Source: Acinetobacter haemolyticus (GTDB lineage Bacteria; Pseudomonadota; Gammaproteobacteria; Pseudomonadales; Moraxellaceae). From it: a stretch of 64,000 bases of DNA. Position numbers and translations under genes: made by a program. The DNA lies in the NCBI RefSeq assembly GCF_900406815.1, contig NZ_OVCN01000008.1, positions 1-64,000 on the forward strand. Direction: 5' to 3'. Positions 1 to 9,227 of this stretch are shown here, piece after piece (position 1 is the stretch's first letter; each line of letters starts with the position of its first letter). A model generated the notes under the pieces. That model saw only the letters and a program-made list of their open reading frames with translations. It had not been told where the DNA came from and did no database searches.

Positions 1-1385
1 GTCCGAGTTTTGGTGTTGCCAAAGCAGGTGAACAACCTCGTGTGTTCTTTGCGGGTTTACCGATGGGACATGAGTTTACTTCTTTGATCTTGGCTTTGTT
101 ACAAGTCTCAGGTTATGCCCCTAAAGTTTCTGATGACGTTTTAAATCAAATTAAAGGCTTAAATCTTAAAGCCGACTTTGATGTGTTTATTTCATTGAGC
201 TGTCATAACTGTCCAGATGTGGTTCAAGCCTTGAACTTGATTGCGATCTATAACCCAAATACCACCACGACCATGATTGATGGTGCATTCTTCCAAGATG
301 AAGTGGAGCAACGCAAAATCCTGGCTGTGCCAATGGTGTTCCAAGATGAGCAACATATCGGTCAAGGTCGCATGACTTTGGAAGAAATCATTGCCAAGTT
401 AGACACTAACTCAGCAGAAAAAGATGCTGCAATCATCAATGCCAAAGATGCATTTGATGTCTTGGTAATTGGTGGTGGTCCTGCGGGTGCAACTGCAGCA
501 ATCTATGCAGCACGTAAAGGGATCAAAACAGGTATCGTGGCTGAACGCTTTGGTGGTCAGGTGATGGATACCATGGATATTGAAAACTTTACCTCAGTAC
601 AAAAAACCCAAGGTCCAAAGTTTGCGGCTGAGATGGAAGCCCATGTCCGTGAATATGATGTTGATATCATGAATCTTCAACGCGTCAGCAAAGTGACAGG
701 TGCGGATCAAACAGCAACGGGCTTGGTTGAGGTTGAACTGGAAAATGGTGCCAAACTGGAATCAAAAACCATTATCCTTTCAACAGGTGCGCGTTGGAGA
801 GAAATGAATGTACCGGGTGAAGCTGAATATCGAACCCGTGGTGTCGCTTATTGCCCACACTGTGACGGCCCACTCTTCAAAGGTAAGCGTGTTGCTGTGA
901 TTGGTGGTGGTAACTCAGGTGTGGAAGCTGCGATTGATCTTGCTGGGATCGTTGAGCATGTGACTTTGGTTGAGTTTGATACCAAACTTCGAGCTGATCA
1001 AGTATTGCAAGATAAGTTAAACAGCTTATCCAATACGACGGTAATCATGAATGCATTGAGCACTGAAGTGCTGGGTGATGGTTCACAAGTCACTGGCTTG
1101 AAGTATAAAGATCGTGCCACTGATGAAGAACATGTGGTTGAGCTTGCGGGGATCTTTGTTCAGATTGGTTTATTGCCAAATACTGATTTCTTGAAAGACA
1201 GTGCTGTTGAACTGAGTAATCGTGGCGAGATTATGGTGAATGATCGCAACGAGACCAATGTGAAGGGTGTGTTTGCTGCGGGTGACTGTACCACTGTGCC
1301 TTATAAGCAAATCATCATTGCCACTGGTGAAGGCGCGAAAGCCTCCCTCTCTGCTTTTGATTATATGATCCGTTCTGGCTCATAA
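1..1385 (+). CDS. ahpF: Alkyl hydroperoxide reductase subunit F, 5' end missing
   Basis: Flavoprotein disulfide reductase that passes electrons from NADH to the peroxidase AhpC in the cytoplasm. The frame is open from base 3 and carries about 460 residues; the family is about 520 long, so roughly 60 N-terminal residues lie outside the window. Visible in order: the N-terminal thioredoxin-fold active site CHNC (about base 201-212), an FAD-binding GGGPAGA motif, the flavin-linked redox pair CPHC (about base 852-863) and an NADH-binding GGGNSG motif. Both redox pairs are intact, so the enzyme should be active. AhpC is not in the window. A terminator follows directly. Confidence 0.97.
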   Translation, partial: PSFGVAKAGEQPRVFFAGLPMGHEFTSLILALLQVSGYAPKVSDDVLNQIKGLNLKADFDVFISLSCHNCPDVVQALNLIAIYNPNTTTTMIDGAFFQDEVEQRKILAVPMVFQDEQHIGQGRMTLEEIIAKLDTNSAEKDAAIINAKDAFDVLVIGGGPAGATAAIYAARKGIKTGIVAERFGGQVMDTMDIENFTSVQKTQGPKFAAEMEAHVREYDVDIMNLQRVSKVTGADQTATGLVEVELENGAKLESKTIILSTGARWREMNVPGEAEYRTRGVAYCPHCDGPLFKGKRVAVIGGGNSGVEAAIDLAGIVEHVTLVEFDTKLRADQVLQDKLNSLSNTTVIMNALSTEVLGDGSQVTGLKYKDRATDEEHVVELAGIFVQIGLLPNTDFLKDSAVELSNRGEIMVNDRNETNVKGVFAAGDCTTVPYKQIIIATGEGAKASLSAFDYMIRSGS

Positions 1386-1405
1386 AGCGTTTTAAAAAAC
1401 ATGTG

Positions 1406-1442
1406 CACGTACTTACATTTTCTAGTGTAAGTGCGTGTTTTT
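1406..1442 (+). terminator. Rho-independent terminator of ahpF
   Basis: A 12-bp stem (1406-1417 with 1426-1437, one G-U wobble) and an 8-base loop are followed by five T. It lies 20 bases after the ahpF stop. Confidence 0.8.
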
Positions 1443-1535
1443 ACAAGTTATCAACAAATTTTCAACTTTCTTATTCCTAAACTTTGTGTTTATATTTTTG
1501 TTATCCACTTTTTGGATGCCACAACAAAAGGAAAT

Positions 1536-1853
1536 ATGAAAATGAATAAATTACTTGTTGCTTTAGGTCTAGCTGCGACTGTTGCCCTTGTTGGCTGTAG
1601 TAAAGAAAAAGCGCCAGAAACAGGCGCAACAACTGGTGAACACTTAGAGCAAGCTGCTGAACAAGCAGGTCATGATATTGCAACTGCTGTTGATACTGCG
1701 GGTGATCAAATCGATGCTGCTGCTGACCACACTGCAACTGCGACTGCAGAAGCTGCTGCAGAAACTGAAGCTGCTGCACGTAACGCTACTGCAAATGTTG
1801 CAGGCTCAGTTGAATCAGGTGCTGCTGATGTAAAAGAAAAAGCTCAGCAGTAA
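1536..1853 (+). CDS. Small alanine-rich lipoprotein
   Basis: A 105-residue predicted lipoprotein of unknown function. The ATG at 1536 follows an AAAAGGA ribosome site; longer upstream readings lack one and would bury the signal peptide. Residues 1-20 form a lipoprotein signal ending in a LVGC lipobox, so Cys21 should be lipidated. The rest is almost wholly Ala, Thr, Glu, Asp and Gln with no aromatic residues, as in an extended amphipathic helix lying in the periplasm or at the outer membrane. Such small alanine-rich lipoproteins are common in Acinetobacter. The gene stands alone between two terminators. Confidence 0.8.
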   Translation: MKMNKLLVALGLAATVALVGCSKEKAPETGATTGEHLEQAAEQAGHDIATAVDTAGDQIDAAADHTATATAEAAAETEAAARNATANVAGSVESGAADVKEKAQQ

Positions 1854-1865
1854 TTTGCTGAAACT

Positions 1866-1902
1866 AAAAAGCCTCTATCATTTAATGATTAGAGGCTTTT
1901 TT
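1866..1902. terminator. Bidirectional terminator between lipoprotein and gst
   Basis: GCCTCTA (1871-1877) pairs with TAGAGGC (1890-1896). The stem is flanked by A-rich sequence on the left and TTTTTT on the right, so it can stop transcription from both convergent genes. Confidence 0.85.
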
Positions 1903-1918
1903 AATGCGATGCGGACGA

Positions 1919-2533
1919 TTAACCTAATAAACCCTCATCGCGCATTGCTATTTGGACGGATTGACGTTCTGCTACTTTATTTCGTAGCGCGATGATATTG
2001 ATATACGGTGTGAGATCATGCTCAATATGGTTTGACCAATTTGTTAATACGAACAAGTATGCATCCGCTGGACCAAAGTTATCATCTACTAAATAATCAC
2101 ATTCAGACTCAGCCAAATACTTATCAATATATTTGAGTAAACGGTCGATCTCTGCATAAGCTTTGGTTTTTTCATCATTCGTTAATTGACTACCACCAAA
2201 GAAAACAGCATAAGCGTCATGCAATTCTGAGTTCAAATATCCTAACCACTCAAGAACTTTTGCACGTCCCATACCTGATGGCGGAATTAAATCCTGCTTA
2301 GGATCATGCTGAGCTAAAAACGGTAAAATTGCCACATTTTCAGTTAACATTAAACCTGGATTAATTTCTAAAGCAGGTACATAACCTTTTGGGTTGATCT
2401 CGTAATAATCCACACCTTTTTCGGTTTTATGTGTTTTTAAATCAACGCGTTCTAAATCAAAATCTACATTTATTTCATTTAAAATAATATGTGCTGCCAA
2501 TGAGCAAGCACCAGGTGAATAATACAACTTCAT
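1919..2533 (-). CDS. Glutathione S-transferase, beta-class (GstA-like)
   Basis: A 204-residue cytoplasmic glutathione transferase. The N-terminal thioredoxin-like domain starts MKLYYSPGACSLAAHI, the beta-class signature with the catalytic Cys10, followed by NPKGYVPAL with the cis-proline that binds glutathione. The C-terminal helical domain contains the ADAYLFV segment typical of the family. Length matches E. coli GstA. The ATG at 2533 follows an AAGGA site. The likely role is detoxification of electrophiles or peroxides; the physiological substrate cannot be read from sequence. Confidence 0.9.
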   Translation of the reverse strand: MKLYYSPGACSLAAHIILNEINVDFDLERVDLKTHKTEKGVDYYEINPKGYVPALEINPGLMLTENVAILPFLAQHDPKQDLIPPSGMGRAKVLEWLGYLNSELHDAYAVFFGGSQLTNDEKTKAYAEIDRLLKYIDKYLAESECDYLVDDNFGPADAYLFVLTNWSNHIEHDLTPYINIIALRNKVAERQSVQIAMRDEGLLG

Positions 2534-2730
2534 GTTTGATCCTTGTTATCTAACTCTTATGTTCTAAAACGCTTGGTCGAAATTTGCAAAGTATGTTTTC
2601 ACAAATTTGTCAATAAACGTAAAATGCCTGTTCATCTGACTATTGGCGAATTTATGCGATTTTGCAAGTAGTCTTATGTCAACTTTTTACAGTGATCGTA
2701 TACATCCTGTTCAAATAAACTTAATTGCTT

Positions 2731-2758
2731 AGAAGAGCAGATCATTTTCTACTCTTCT
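2731..2758 (-). terminator. Hairpin after the nuclease gene, weak terminator
   Basis: AGAAGAG (2731-2737) pairs with CTCTTCT (2752-2758), with an inner AGA/TCT stem. It lies 15 bases beyond the minus-strand nuclease stop. The following U-tract is poor, so termination is uncertain. Confidence 0.45.
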
Positions 2759-2772
2759 CAGTATTGAACCAA

Positions 2773-5238
2773 TTAAACTTTCACTTTTCGAGAACGTAAC
2801 GAATAACCCGTAAGCCCCAATAATCCTAATATCGACAACCATCCAAAACTTCCTGACGAACTGTTTTGGGTAGATGGCTTATTCTCAGGATCTTGTAAAT
2901 CAATATCCACAATTACAGGGTCATGATCGGAAGAGCGATAAGGGTCTTCTGCGAAGAATAAGGCCTTCTGCTCATCAGTTTTATATTCTTCGTTATAATC
3001 CAAAACTGTTGGCTCATCCGCATTGATATGCCAAGCAAACGCTTTTTTGACTTTACTGTAAAGATTAGAATCCGCAATAGCATGGTCTAAATTACCAGCA
3101 CCACCATAACCTTCAGCATTACTGGATACACCAAACACATAGCTATAGGCCTGTTCACCCTGCCCAATCGTTTTGTCATTCAATAGCACTTTATAATTTG
3201 CTTTTTCTAGCGCTACGATTGGATCTTCTTTGGCATAACTATTCATATCACCTAATAACAAAATATTTGGCGTTTCAACTTGAGTTGGATTTTTTGCTGC
3301 CCATTGAATTAATTGCTCCACCGCCTTAACACGCGTTGGATTCCAACATCCCTGCCCATCTTTCTGATCTGCATCTAGTGATGCTGCATTTACTCCCGAA
3401 CAGCTTTTAGATTTAAGGTGATTCGGTATCACCGTCAACATTTGCTTTCCTGAAATAGGCTGGAAGGTTTGCGCAATTGTAGTTCTGTTTTTATCTCCCA
3501 AATCCAAAACCACAGGTTTATTTACAGGTTTGACACGCTTACTGTTATAAATAATTGCGACCGCAATCGCATCTGTACCCAAACGACCTAAGTTTTCTGG
3601 TACCACATAACGCCAATCCGTACCTAAAGCACGTGTGAGATAAGCAATCGCACTGTCTTCGCCAAAACCATTGTTGGCAATCTCCATTAGACCATAAATA
3701 TCAGCATCAATTGCTCGCATCGCACTGACAATCTTACGATGTTGTTTATCAAACTCAGCTTGTGAAGTTGCACCACGCTCAGTTGGAAAACCATTTTTAC
3801 CGTTATCGTAATTCAGGACATTGAATGCTGCCGCACGAATTAATTTATCTTCTTTGGCAATTACAGTTGGCCGTTCTGGTGTAGGTTTAATAATCGTCGG
3901 AAGATTACCACCTTGAATTGGTTGAATACGCCAACCATTGAATCGGTATTCTAAGATACCTTCAACGTTTTGTAGTTGATGCCCAACCCTCAATGTATTG
4001 GCTGCACTAAAATTCTGAGGTAACCACGGTGTTCTGTTTTGATTGTTATAACCGTCATCTAGAATAATTTTTGATAATAAATTTTTCTGTGCTAACTCTT
4101 TTGCTTCGTTAGATAATGGTGCATGTAAGTTAGTTGGAATATACAAGCGCCCTAAGCTTAAAGATAATTCGCCAAAACGACCATAATTATAGTTTTCACT
4201 GATGGTTAAGCTTTGTGGAAGTTTAACCAACATGCCCTGATAACGTTGTGGAGAGTTTTCAGTCAATTCTGTCAAACTTTTAAATGGTAAATTCAAACTG
4301 ATTGGTTGAATTTGGCCTAACATATTCAAATTACAAGTTTCAATGTCTTGCTGAATTTGATCGATTTGCAATTGATTTTGATAGGCGGTTAAGCGCCCTC
4401 GTAAGATCACTTCATCACCGACTTTCCCACCTTTAATCGTACTACTAGCTGGTATATAGACGAAAATGGCGTTGCTGACATTCGCCTTGGCTTTGCTATC
4501 CGGTGTTTGTACATAAAAACCTGAGAAGCCATTGTTATAACGATAATCTGCGGTAATCACACCACGTACCGTATAATTCTGCCCCTGTGTTGCTTGCTGA
4601 TTTAGATCAGCGATTGCAGTATTTGAACTAGAACAACTAATCGTCTCATCGGTAGGCGGCGTTGTTGTAGATCCTGTGAGATTGGAAAAATCATTTCGAT
4701 CTGTCCAAGCTTTCCATGCGCTGTCTAAATCAAAACTTGTTGTTGGATCAATCTCTGTCACAGGATTTGAGTTTTGCAGGCGACTAAAACTATTGCCTTT
4801 GCTAAAAACGGTATTTCCCCAACCATTTACAGGCTGCTCACCGACTCTCCCAAAACGATCAACAACTTTGCCCTTATGTACCAGTACAATTGCATCATCC
4901 CCATTGAATGATAATGCTGCGACCTGATTGACCTGAGAGCCAAGTACCTCTTTTAATTCAGTACGACCAACTAGAAATTTGGCTTGACTCGCCAACGTAC
5001 CTTGTAGCTGGAAAGCCACAGTTTTCGTCAATGCACCATTATTAAACTGCTGAATTTCATATTCAGCCAAATTTGCAACTGTCGCATCTGGGTTATAAAT
5101 TTCCAAGCCTTTTTTATTACTACTGCCATCCACATATTGGCTAAACTTCAGTTGAGCATATGCTTGTGAAAAAGCCGAACAAGCACCAAGAAGACCAAGG
5201 CAAACAGTGACTGTACGCAATTTAAATGTTTTCATCAT
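2773..5238 (-). CDS. ExeM/NucH-type extracellular endonuclease with sorting tail
   Basis: An 821-residue exported nuclease. Order: signal peptide (about 1-28, ending AYA before Gln), a lamin-tail-like beta domain (about 30-170), an OB-fold region (about 200-300), an endonuclease/exonuclease/phosphatase domain (about 465-780) and a C-terminal tail. The nuclease residues are visible: the metal Glu in LMEIANNG, His in PNHLKSKS, LLGDMNS, NLDHAIAD and SSDHDP. The last 25 residues, SGSFGWLSILGLLGLTGY plus a basic end, resemble the GlyGly-CTERM signal cleaved by rhombosortase, so the enzyme is probably processed and displayed or secreted. Family members degrade extracellular DNA for nutrient release or biofilm turnover. 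Two adjacent Met codons could start it. Confidence 0.88.
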   Translation of the reverse strand: MMKTFKLRTVTVCLGLLGACSAFSQAYAQLKFSQYVDGSSNKKGLEIYNPDATVANLAEYEIQQFNNGALTKTVAFQLQGTLASQAKFLVGRTELKEVLGSQVNQVAALSFNGDDAIVLVHKGKVVDRFGRVGEQPVNGWGNTVFSKGNSFSRLQNSNPVTEIDPTTSFDLDSAWKAWTDRNDFSNLTGSTTTPPTDETISCSSSNTAIADLNQQATQGQNYTVRGVITADYRYNNGFSGFYVQTPDSKAKANVSNAIFVYIPASSTIKGGKVGDEVILRGRLTAYQNQLQIDQIQQDIETCNLNMLGQIQPISLNLPFKSLTELTENSPQRYQGMLVKLPQSLTISENYNYGRFGELSLSLGRLYIPTNLHAPLSNEAKELAQKNLLSKIILDDGYNNQNRTPWLPQNFSAANTLRVGHQLQNVEGILEYRFNGWRIQPIQGGNLPTIIKPTPERPTVIAKEDKLIRAAAFNVLNYDNGKNGFPTERGATSQAEFDKQHRKIVSAMRAIDADIYGLMEIANNGFGEDSAIAYLTRALGTDWRYVVPENLGRLGTDAIAVAIIYNSKRVKPVNKPVVLDLGDKNRTTIAQTFQPISGKQMLTVIPNHLKSKSCSGVNAASLDADQKDGQGCWNPTRVKAVEQLIQWAAKNPTQVETPNILLLGDMNSYAKEDPIVALEKANYKVLLNDKTIGQGEQAYSYVFGVSSNAEGYGGAGNLDHAIADSNLYSKVKKAFAWHINADEPTVLDYNEEYKTDEQKALFFAEDPYRSSDHDPVIVDIDLQDPENKPSTQNSSSGSFGWLSILGLLGLTGYSLRSRKVKV

Positions 5239-5359
5239 ATTTTACTTTATGTTCAAATCGCCATTAGCCTATTCAATCTTTGTGACATCTGGATGAAGAA
5301 TTTCTTGCATGTTTTAAGTCATTTTAAAAATGATTAAGCAAATAAAGTGATTTAAAGAT

Positions 5360-5387
5360 TTGACTTGACCCTGTGAACACTTAAAAT
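5360..5387 (+). promoter_or_regulatory. Likely sigma-70 promoter of trmB
   Basis: TTGACT (5360-5365) and TAAAAT (5382-5387) are 16 bases apart, 31 bases before the trmB start. Confidence 0.55.
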
Positions 5388-5418
5388 ACGGCATTTCTAT
5401 CTTTATATCTCCAGAATC

Positions 5419-6135
5419 ATGTCAACCGATCAGTTAGAAACGCAAATTACCGAACTCGACAATTTGCCAGAGCACCGTGAAATTGTGACATTTATGCGTC
5501 GCTCAGCACCGCTCAACACTTCACAACGTACAGCGTTGGAAGATTATCGTGATTTAATTTTGGAATATCCTGTTGGCGATTTACGTCAGCATTTTGAACA
5601 TCCCGAACGCCCTTTAACCGTCGAAATTGGTTTTGGCATGGGACGTTCTTTGGTTTTGATGGCAAAAGCAAATCCTGAACGTAACTTTGTTGGGATCGAG
5701 GTACATGTTCCTGGTATCGCACAGTGTGTTTATGAAGCGGGAATGGCTGGCTTAAAGAACCTATTTGTGCTGGATGCAGATGCGATTCAAGTACTTCGTG
5801 AAATGCCTGACAATAGTATCGACTGTGTACAACTATATTTCCCTGATCCATGGCAAAAGAAACGTCATTTTAAACGTCGTTTTGTGATCCATGAACGCAT
5901 GGAGTTGGTTGAACAGAAACTCGCATTGGGTGGAACATTCCACGCTGCAACCGATTGGGAACCGTATGCAGAATGGATGCTTGATGTTTTAGACAATCGC
6001 CCAAATTTGGAGAACTTAGCAGGTAAAGGCAATAGCTACCCTCGCCCAGACTGGCGTCCTGTGACAAAATTTGAGCGTCGTGGTATCGAGTCTGGTCACA
6101 AAATCAATGATTTTATTTTTAAGAAAATCAATTAA
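5419..6135 (+). CDS. trmB: tRNA (guanine-N7)-methyltransferase
   Basis: A 238-residue cytoplasmic enzyme that uses S-adenosylmethionine to make m7G46 in the variable loop of tRNAs. It has the SAM-binding motif EIGFGMGRSL (about residues 70-80), the family signature FPDPWQKKRHFKRR (about 145-158) with its catalytic Asp, and a C-terminal TKFERRG block. Length and order fit TrmB across proteobacteria. It is monocistronic, with a promoter just upstream and a terminator after it. Confidence 0.97.
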   Translation: MSTDQLETQITELDNLPEHREIVTFMRRSAPLNTSQRTALEDYRDLILEYPVGDLRQHFEHPERPLTVEIGFGMGRSLVLMAKANPERNFVGIEVHVPGIAQCVYEAGMAGLKNLFVLDADAIQVLREMPDNSIDCVQLYFPDPWQKKRHFKRRFVIHERMELVEQKLALGGTFHAATDWEPYAEWMLDVLDNRPNLENLAGKGNSYPRPDWRPVTKFERRGIESGHKINDFIFKKIN

Positions 6136-6487
6136 AATCTAGCCAAATTTAACCTGATTAAATTTTATAGCATTAAATATCAAATATTTAATGCTATTTT
6201 TATATCTAATAATTTTTAAATTAATCTTGGAAATATTGGATTTATTTCGTCTGAGGATAGATATCTCAAATAAAAATGATCATTTTTTGTTGATGAGAGA
6301 GTTATTTAAATACAAGTGTTTACATGATCTATAAATATCTATGTCAATGTTGAGCTAAAATCAAAGATGACAAGTTGTAAAGTTCACTGATCAATTCGGC
6401 AAGAACAATCGAATAGTGTGTATTACCTATCACCGTCGTGAATTCGAACAACCACGTCAATTAATGATGAAAGACAGGATAACTTTT
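6136..6487 (+). other. 352-base gap between trmB and the zinc-ribbon gene
   Basis: Apart from the trmB terminator I see no gene here. The stretch is AT-rich and must hold the promoter of the next gene; I could not pick a convincing -35/-10 pair. ACAAGTTGTAAA at 6370-6381 recurs, inverted with one mismatch, at the far end of the next gene (6890-6901). Confidence 0.5.
6165..6202 (+). terminator. Terminator of trmB
   Basis: A 12-bp AT-rich perfect stem (AGCATTAAATAT, 6169-6180, with 6184-6195) and a CAA loop are followed by TATTTTTAT. It lies 30 bases past the trmB stop. Confidence 0.7.
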
Positions 6488-6847
6488 ATGGAAAAAACAC
6501 TGCAATGTCCAAAATGTGGCTCTACGGAAATTGAAACACGTGATCATGACAAATTACTGAAAACCACTGGCGGTGTTTTAATGACTGCTGCTGGTACAAC
6601 AGCTGGTACTGTAGGCGGTGCAGCGACGGGAGCTTCTGTAGGCGCAGCGATCGGTACTGTGGCTGGGCCATTAGGTATTATTGTGGGTGGTACAGTAGGA
6701 ACATTTGTCGGTGCAATCAGTGTGGGAATTACTGGCGGTGTAGTGGGTAATATTTTTGGAAAAAAAGCAGGTGTCATGATCGACAAAAATATTTTTCAGG
6801 ACTATCGCTGCTTGAAATGTAACTACCGCTTTAAATTAAAGAAATAA
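6488..6847 (+). CDS. Zinc-ribbon protein with internal glycine-zipper segment
   Basis: A 119-residue protein of unknown function. The ATG at 6488 has AGGAT eight bases upstream; the longer reading frame adds residues with no ribosome site. It opens with CPKCGS and ends with CLKCNYRF, two halves of one zinc ribbon. The roughly 80 residues between them are almost all Gly, Ala, Val, Thr and Ile in GxxxG patterns, as in glycine-zipper segments that insert in membranes as hairpins. I infer a membrane-associated protein whose two cytoplasmic ends meet to bind one zinc. No partner gene is adjacent. Confidence 0.75.
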   Translation: MEKTLQCPKCGSTEIETRDHDKLLKTTGGVLMTAAGTTAGTVGGAATGASVGAAIGTVAGPLGIIVGGTVGTFVGAISVGITGGVVGNIFGKKAGVMIDKNIFQDYRCLKCNYRFKLKK

Positions 6848-6851
6848 TATG

Positions 6852-6901
6852 ACAAGTTATAAAAAAATCTGGCATGTAAGCCAGATTTTTTTATAACTTG
6901 T
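6852..6901. terminator. Long bidirectional terminator, 22-bp perfect stem
   Basis: Bases 6852-6873 are perfectly complementary to 6880-6901, with a six-base ATGTAA loop. The stem includes A7/T7 blocks, so it can act for the zinc-ribbon gene (plus) and the isomerase gene (minus). Confidence 0.85.
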
Positions 6902-6910
6902 TTTGCTCAG

Positions 6911-7273
6911 CTAAGCAATTCCCTTAAAATAATTTTCTTTTGGCATATCAATTACCTCAATACAAAGCTGAATCGGAAACTCAAATTCAGATTTCAAATA
7001 TATTTTTTGCTCAAGTGTCCTTAGCAGACTCTGTCCTAAATTTTGCTTTTGTGCTGTAGACCTCCCACTGAGCAGATAAAGTTTCAGGTGAATATAAGCA
7101 TCTTGCGCATCGCCTAAACCAATCAAAAACATTTCATCTTTGAAAATACGAGACTTAATATCATTTGCATCAAATAGCGCTGTTGCAATTAATGATGCGT
7201 TTATTTCTTGAAGCAGTTGCTGTTGATCTAAATCAATCAGTTGTGCTGAGTAATTCACAATGATATGTGGCAA
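6911..7273 (-). CDS. 5-carboxymethyl-2-hydroxymuconate isomerase family protein
   Basis: A 120-residue small protein of the tautomerase superfamily (CHMI family, HpaF-like). It begins MPHIIVNYSA: after removal of Met, Pro2 is the catalytic base of this fold. HpaF isomerises a ring-cleavage product in homoprotocatechuate degradation, but no other genes of that pathway are nearby, so the natural substrate here is open. Its start lies 10 bases after the stop of the upstream helicase gene, so the two are probably cotranscribed. Confidence 0.8.
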   Translation of the reverse strand: MPHIIVNYSAQLIDLDQQQLLQEINASLIATALFDANDIKSRIFKDEMFLIGLGDAQDAYIHLKLYLLSGRSTAQKQNLGQSLLRTLEQKIYLKSEFEFPIQLCIEVIDMPKENYFKGIA

Positions 7274-7283
7274 GTGATTCTCC

Positions 7284-8999
7284 TTATTCTACAAACAACA
7301 AAGCCAATCGAACTTGGTCATAGGACATTCTAGGACTCGTTGCTTCTACAATTGGACGTAACTTGATCGCCCCGTCATCGGTAAAATGCTCAGAATTCTT
7401 ACGTTTGTGTAGACGTTTATAAATCTTGCGTACTTCTTCCACCACCTCATCACCAGGATGGGCAACAGAAATATCCAAAGCTTGTTCTTTATGCAAGCGT
7501 GCCAAATGATTAATAATCGTCGCAGGTGTTAATCCACGCTCATGCGCAATGTCTTCGATCTCATATCCACCCTCAAATAAAGCTCGGGTTTCATCTAAGG
7601 TCGCAGTTGCATAATTTTGCTTCGCACCACCTTTGGATAGTTTCTTTTCATTACGTGCAATTTCGGTTGTATTTAACGTCCCACCACAATGACGAATAAA
7701 TGCATTGTGCTGCGTGGTCAAATCGACATTTTCAAAATTTGCTTCTGCTTCTGTAGATAACTCCTGAAAACGGCGATCAGCTTTTATTGCTAAACTGTCC
7801 AGCTCTAATGCTTGCTGATTAAACCCGAGTAGTCTAAGTCCATTCAACGACTTTAATCGAGACAGTGCCACATAGCCCTGACCTTTCTCAAAAGTATGCG
7901 TCAAATTGATTTCAGCCGCTTCAAGTGTCATACCCTGACTTTTATGAATGGTAATCGCCCAAGCCAAACGCAAAGGAATTTGTTGAAAACTGGCGATGGC
8001 CTTACCTGCTTCGTTTTCTATAGACCAGGTTTCAGGTTCCACTAACAAAGTAGTCCCATCTGTTAACTTTACTTTAGGAAGGAGTCCCTGTTGATCATCT
8101 TCCTCAAAACCAATGACTTCACCTAAACTGCCATTGATATACCCCATGTCAAAATTATTTTTAACAAACATAACTTTAGCATTTTTTTTCAAGCTCAGTT
8201 CTTCGGGTGCGCGAACAGAAGACTTTAAGGTTTCGATGAGCTTGTCATTGCCACCAAGCACGGCATTGAATTGATGACTTTCAGTGTCGATCTCATTTAA
8301 ATGTTGATAATTGATATTATCTACATCCATGTTGTGAGTATATAAGCGTGTGAAAGTATCACCGATATCTTGATCACGAGATTGTTGTAAAGCTTGAATA
8401 TGGTCAGCTTGAATATTCTGGGCACGAATCGCATTTAAGATCTGATTCAGTATTTCATCGTCTTGACGATGCTGCTCAGTGAGATAACAAACTCTAAATT
8501 TCGCTTCAACCCAAGCATCAGACATAAAACAAAATTTATCACGGTTGGCTTCACCATTGCGACCCACAGGTGGCAACTGAAAGAAATCACCAGCCACAAT
8601 GACCTGAATTCCGCCAAAAGCCTCGTCACTCTCTTTAAAATATTTCAACACCTGATTCACAAGATTAAGTTGCTTGGCATGCAGCATAGAAATTTCATCA
8701 ATAATGAGAACCTGGGCATTTTCTAAATGCTCTTTTAAGTATTTACGTTCTTTCATTCGTTTGAGATCATCATCACTCAAACTATCTTTAATTCCAATCC
8801 CTGCCCATGTATGAATTGTCATCCCATTCATATGAGTTGCTGCAATCCCAGTAGATGCCGTGATCGCAACAGGGACTTTACGCACTTTTAGGTAATGAAT
8901 ATATTGATTAAGCGTATAGGTCTTTCCTGCACCTGCTGAACCTGTTAAAAAAACATTTTCCCCAGCTTTTAAAAGTTTCAGTGCAGTCTCTTGTTTCAT
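7284..8999 (-). CDS. Pif1/RecD-like superfamily 1 helicase with C-terminal HTH
   Basis: A 571-residue ATP-dependent DNA helicase. Walker A is GSAGAGKT (about residues 20-27), Walker B LIIDEISML, then AGDFFQLPPV (motif III), and near residue 360 the AITIHKSQGMTLE and YVALSRLKS motifs V and VI. This is the Pif1-type arrangement. The last 130 residues hold a helix-turn-helix segment (GYEIEDIAHERGLTPATI) of the kind fused to some bacterial helicases. Start: the ATG at 8999 gives MKQETALKLL next to the ATPase; a GTG at 9026 would add nine residues. Neither has a clear ribosome site. Likely role is genome maintenance, for example at structured DNA. Confidence 0.87.
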   Translation of the reverse strand: MKQETALKLLKAGENVFLTGSAGAGKTYTLNQYIHYLKVRKVPVAITASTGIAATHMNGMTIHTWAGIGIKDSLSDDDLKRMKERKYLKEHLENAQVLIIDEISMLHAKQLNLVNQVLKYFKESDEAFGGIQVIVAGDFFQLPPVGRNGEANRDKFCFMSDAWVEAKFRVCYLTEQHRQDDEILNQILNAIRAQNIQADHIQALQQSRDQDIGDTFTRLYTHNMDVDNINYQHLNEIDTESHQFNAVLGGNDKLIETLKSSVRAPEELSLKKNAKVMFVKNNFDMGYINGSLGEVIGFEEDDQQGLLPKVKLTDGTTLLVEPETWSIENEAGKAIASFQQIPLRLAWAITIHKSQGMTLEAAEINLTHTFEKGQGYVALSRLKSLNGLRLLGFNQQALELDSLAIKADRRFQELSTEAEANFENVDLTTQHNAFIRHCGGTLNTTEIARNEKKLSKGGAKQNYATATLDETRALFEGGYEIEDIAHERGLTPATIINHLARLHKEQALDISVAHPGDEVVEEVRKIYKRLHKRKNSEHFTDDGAIKLRPIVEATSPRMSYDQVRLALLFVE

Positions 9000-9227
9000 A
9001 ATTTCATCAGTCAAAAACAACAGCACATAGCTTAACGATTTTTTGCCAAAAATAAAAACTCAAACAAGAAAACTTCGTTGACTTGCCTTTAAAATTTTCA
9101 TTGCTCAACACATGCTATAGTCTGAGTGTCAACATGCGGTCTTAAACCCTTTGGATCTTAGAATCTCATTGACATATTGGTCTTTTCATTTATGGTGGTT
9201 ATAAATAAATTCAGGCTGAATATAAAA

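Noticed and set aside
1501..1779. 92-codon minus-strand frame rich in Gln and Leu
   Set aside because: Antisense to the alanine-rich lipoprotein; explained by its biased codons.
6544..6786. Pro/Val-rich minus-strand frame
   Set aside because: Complement of the Gly/Ala-rich part of the zinc-ribbon gene.
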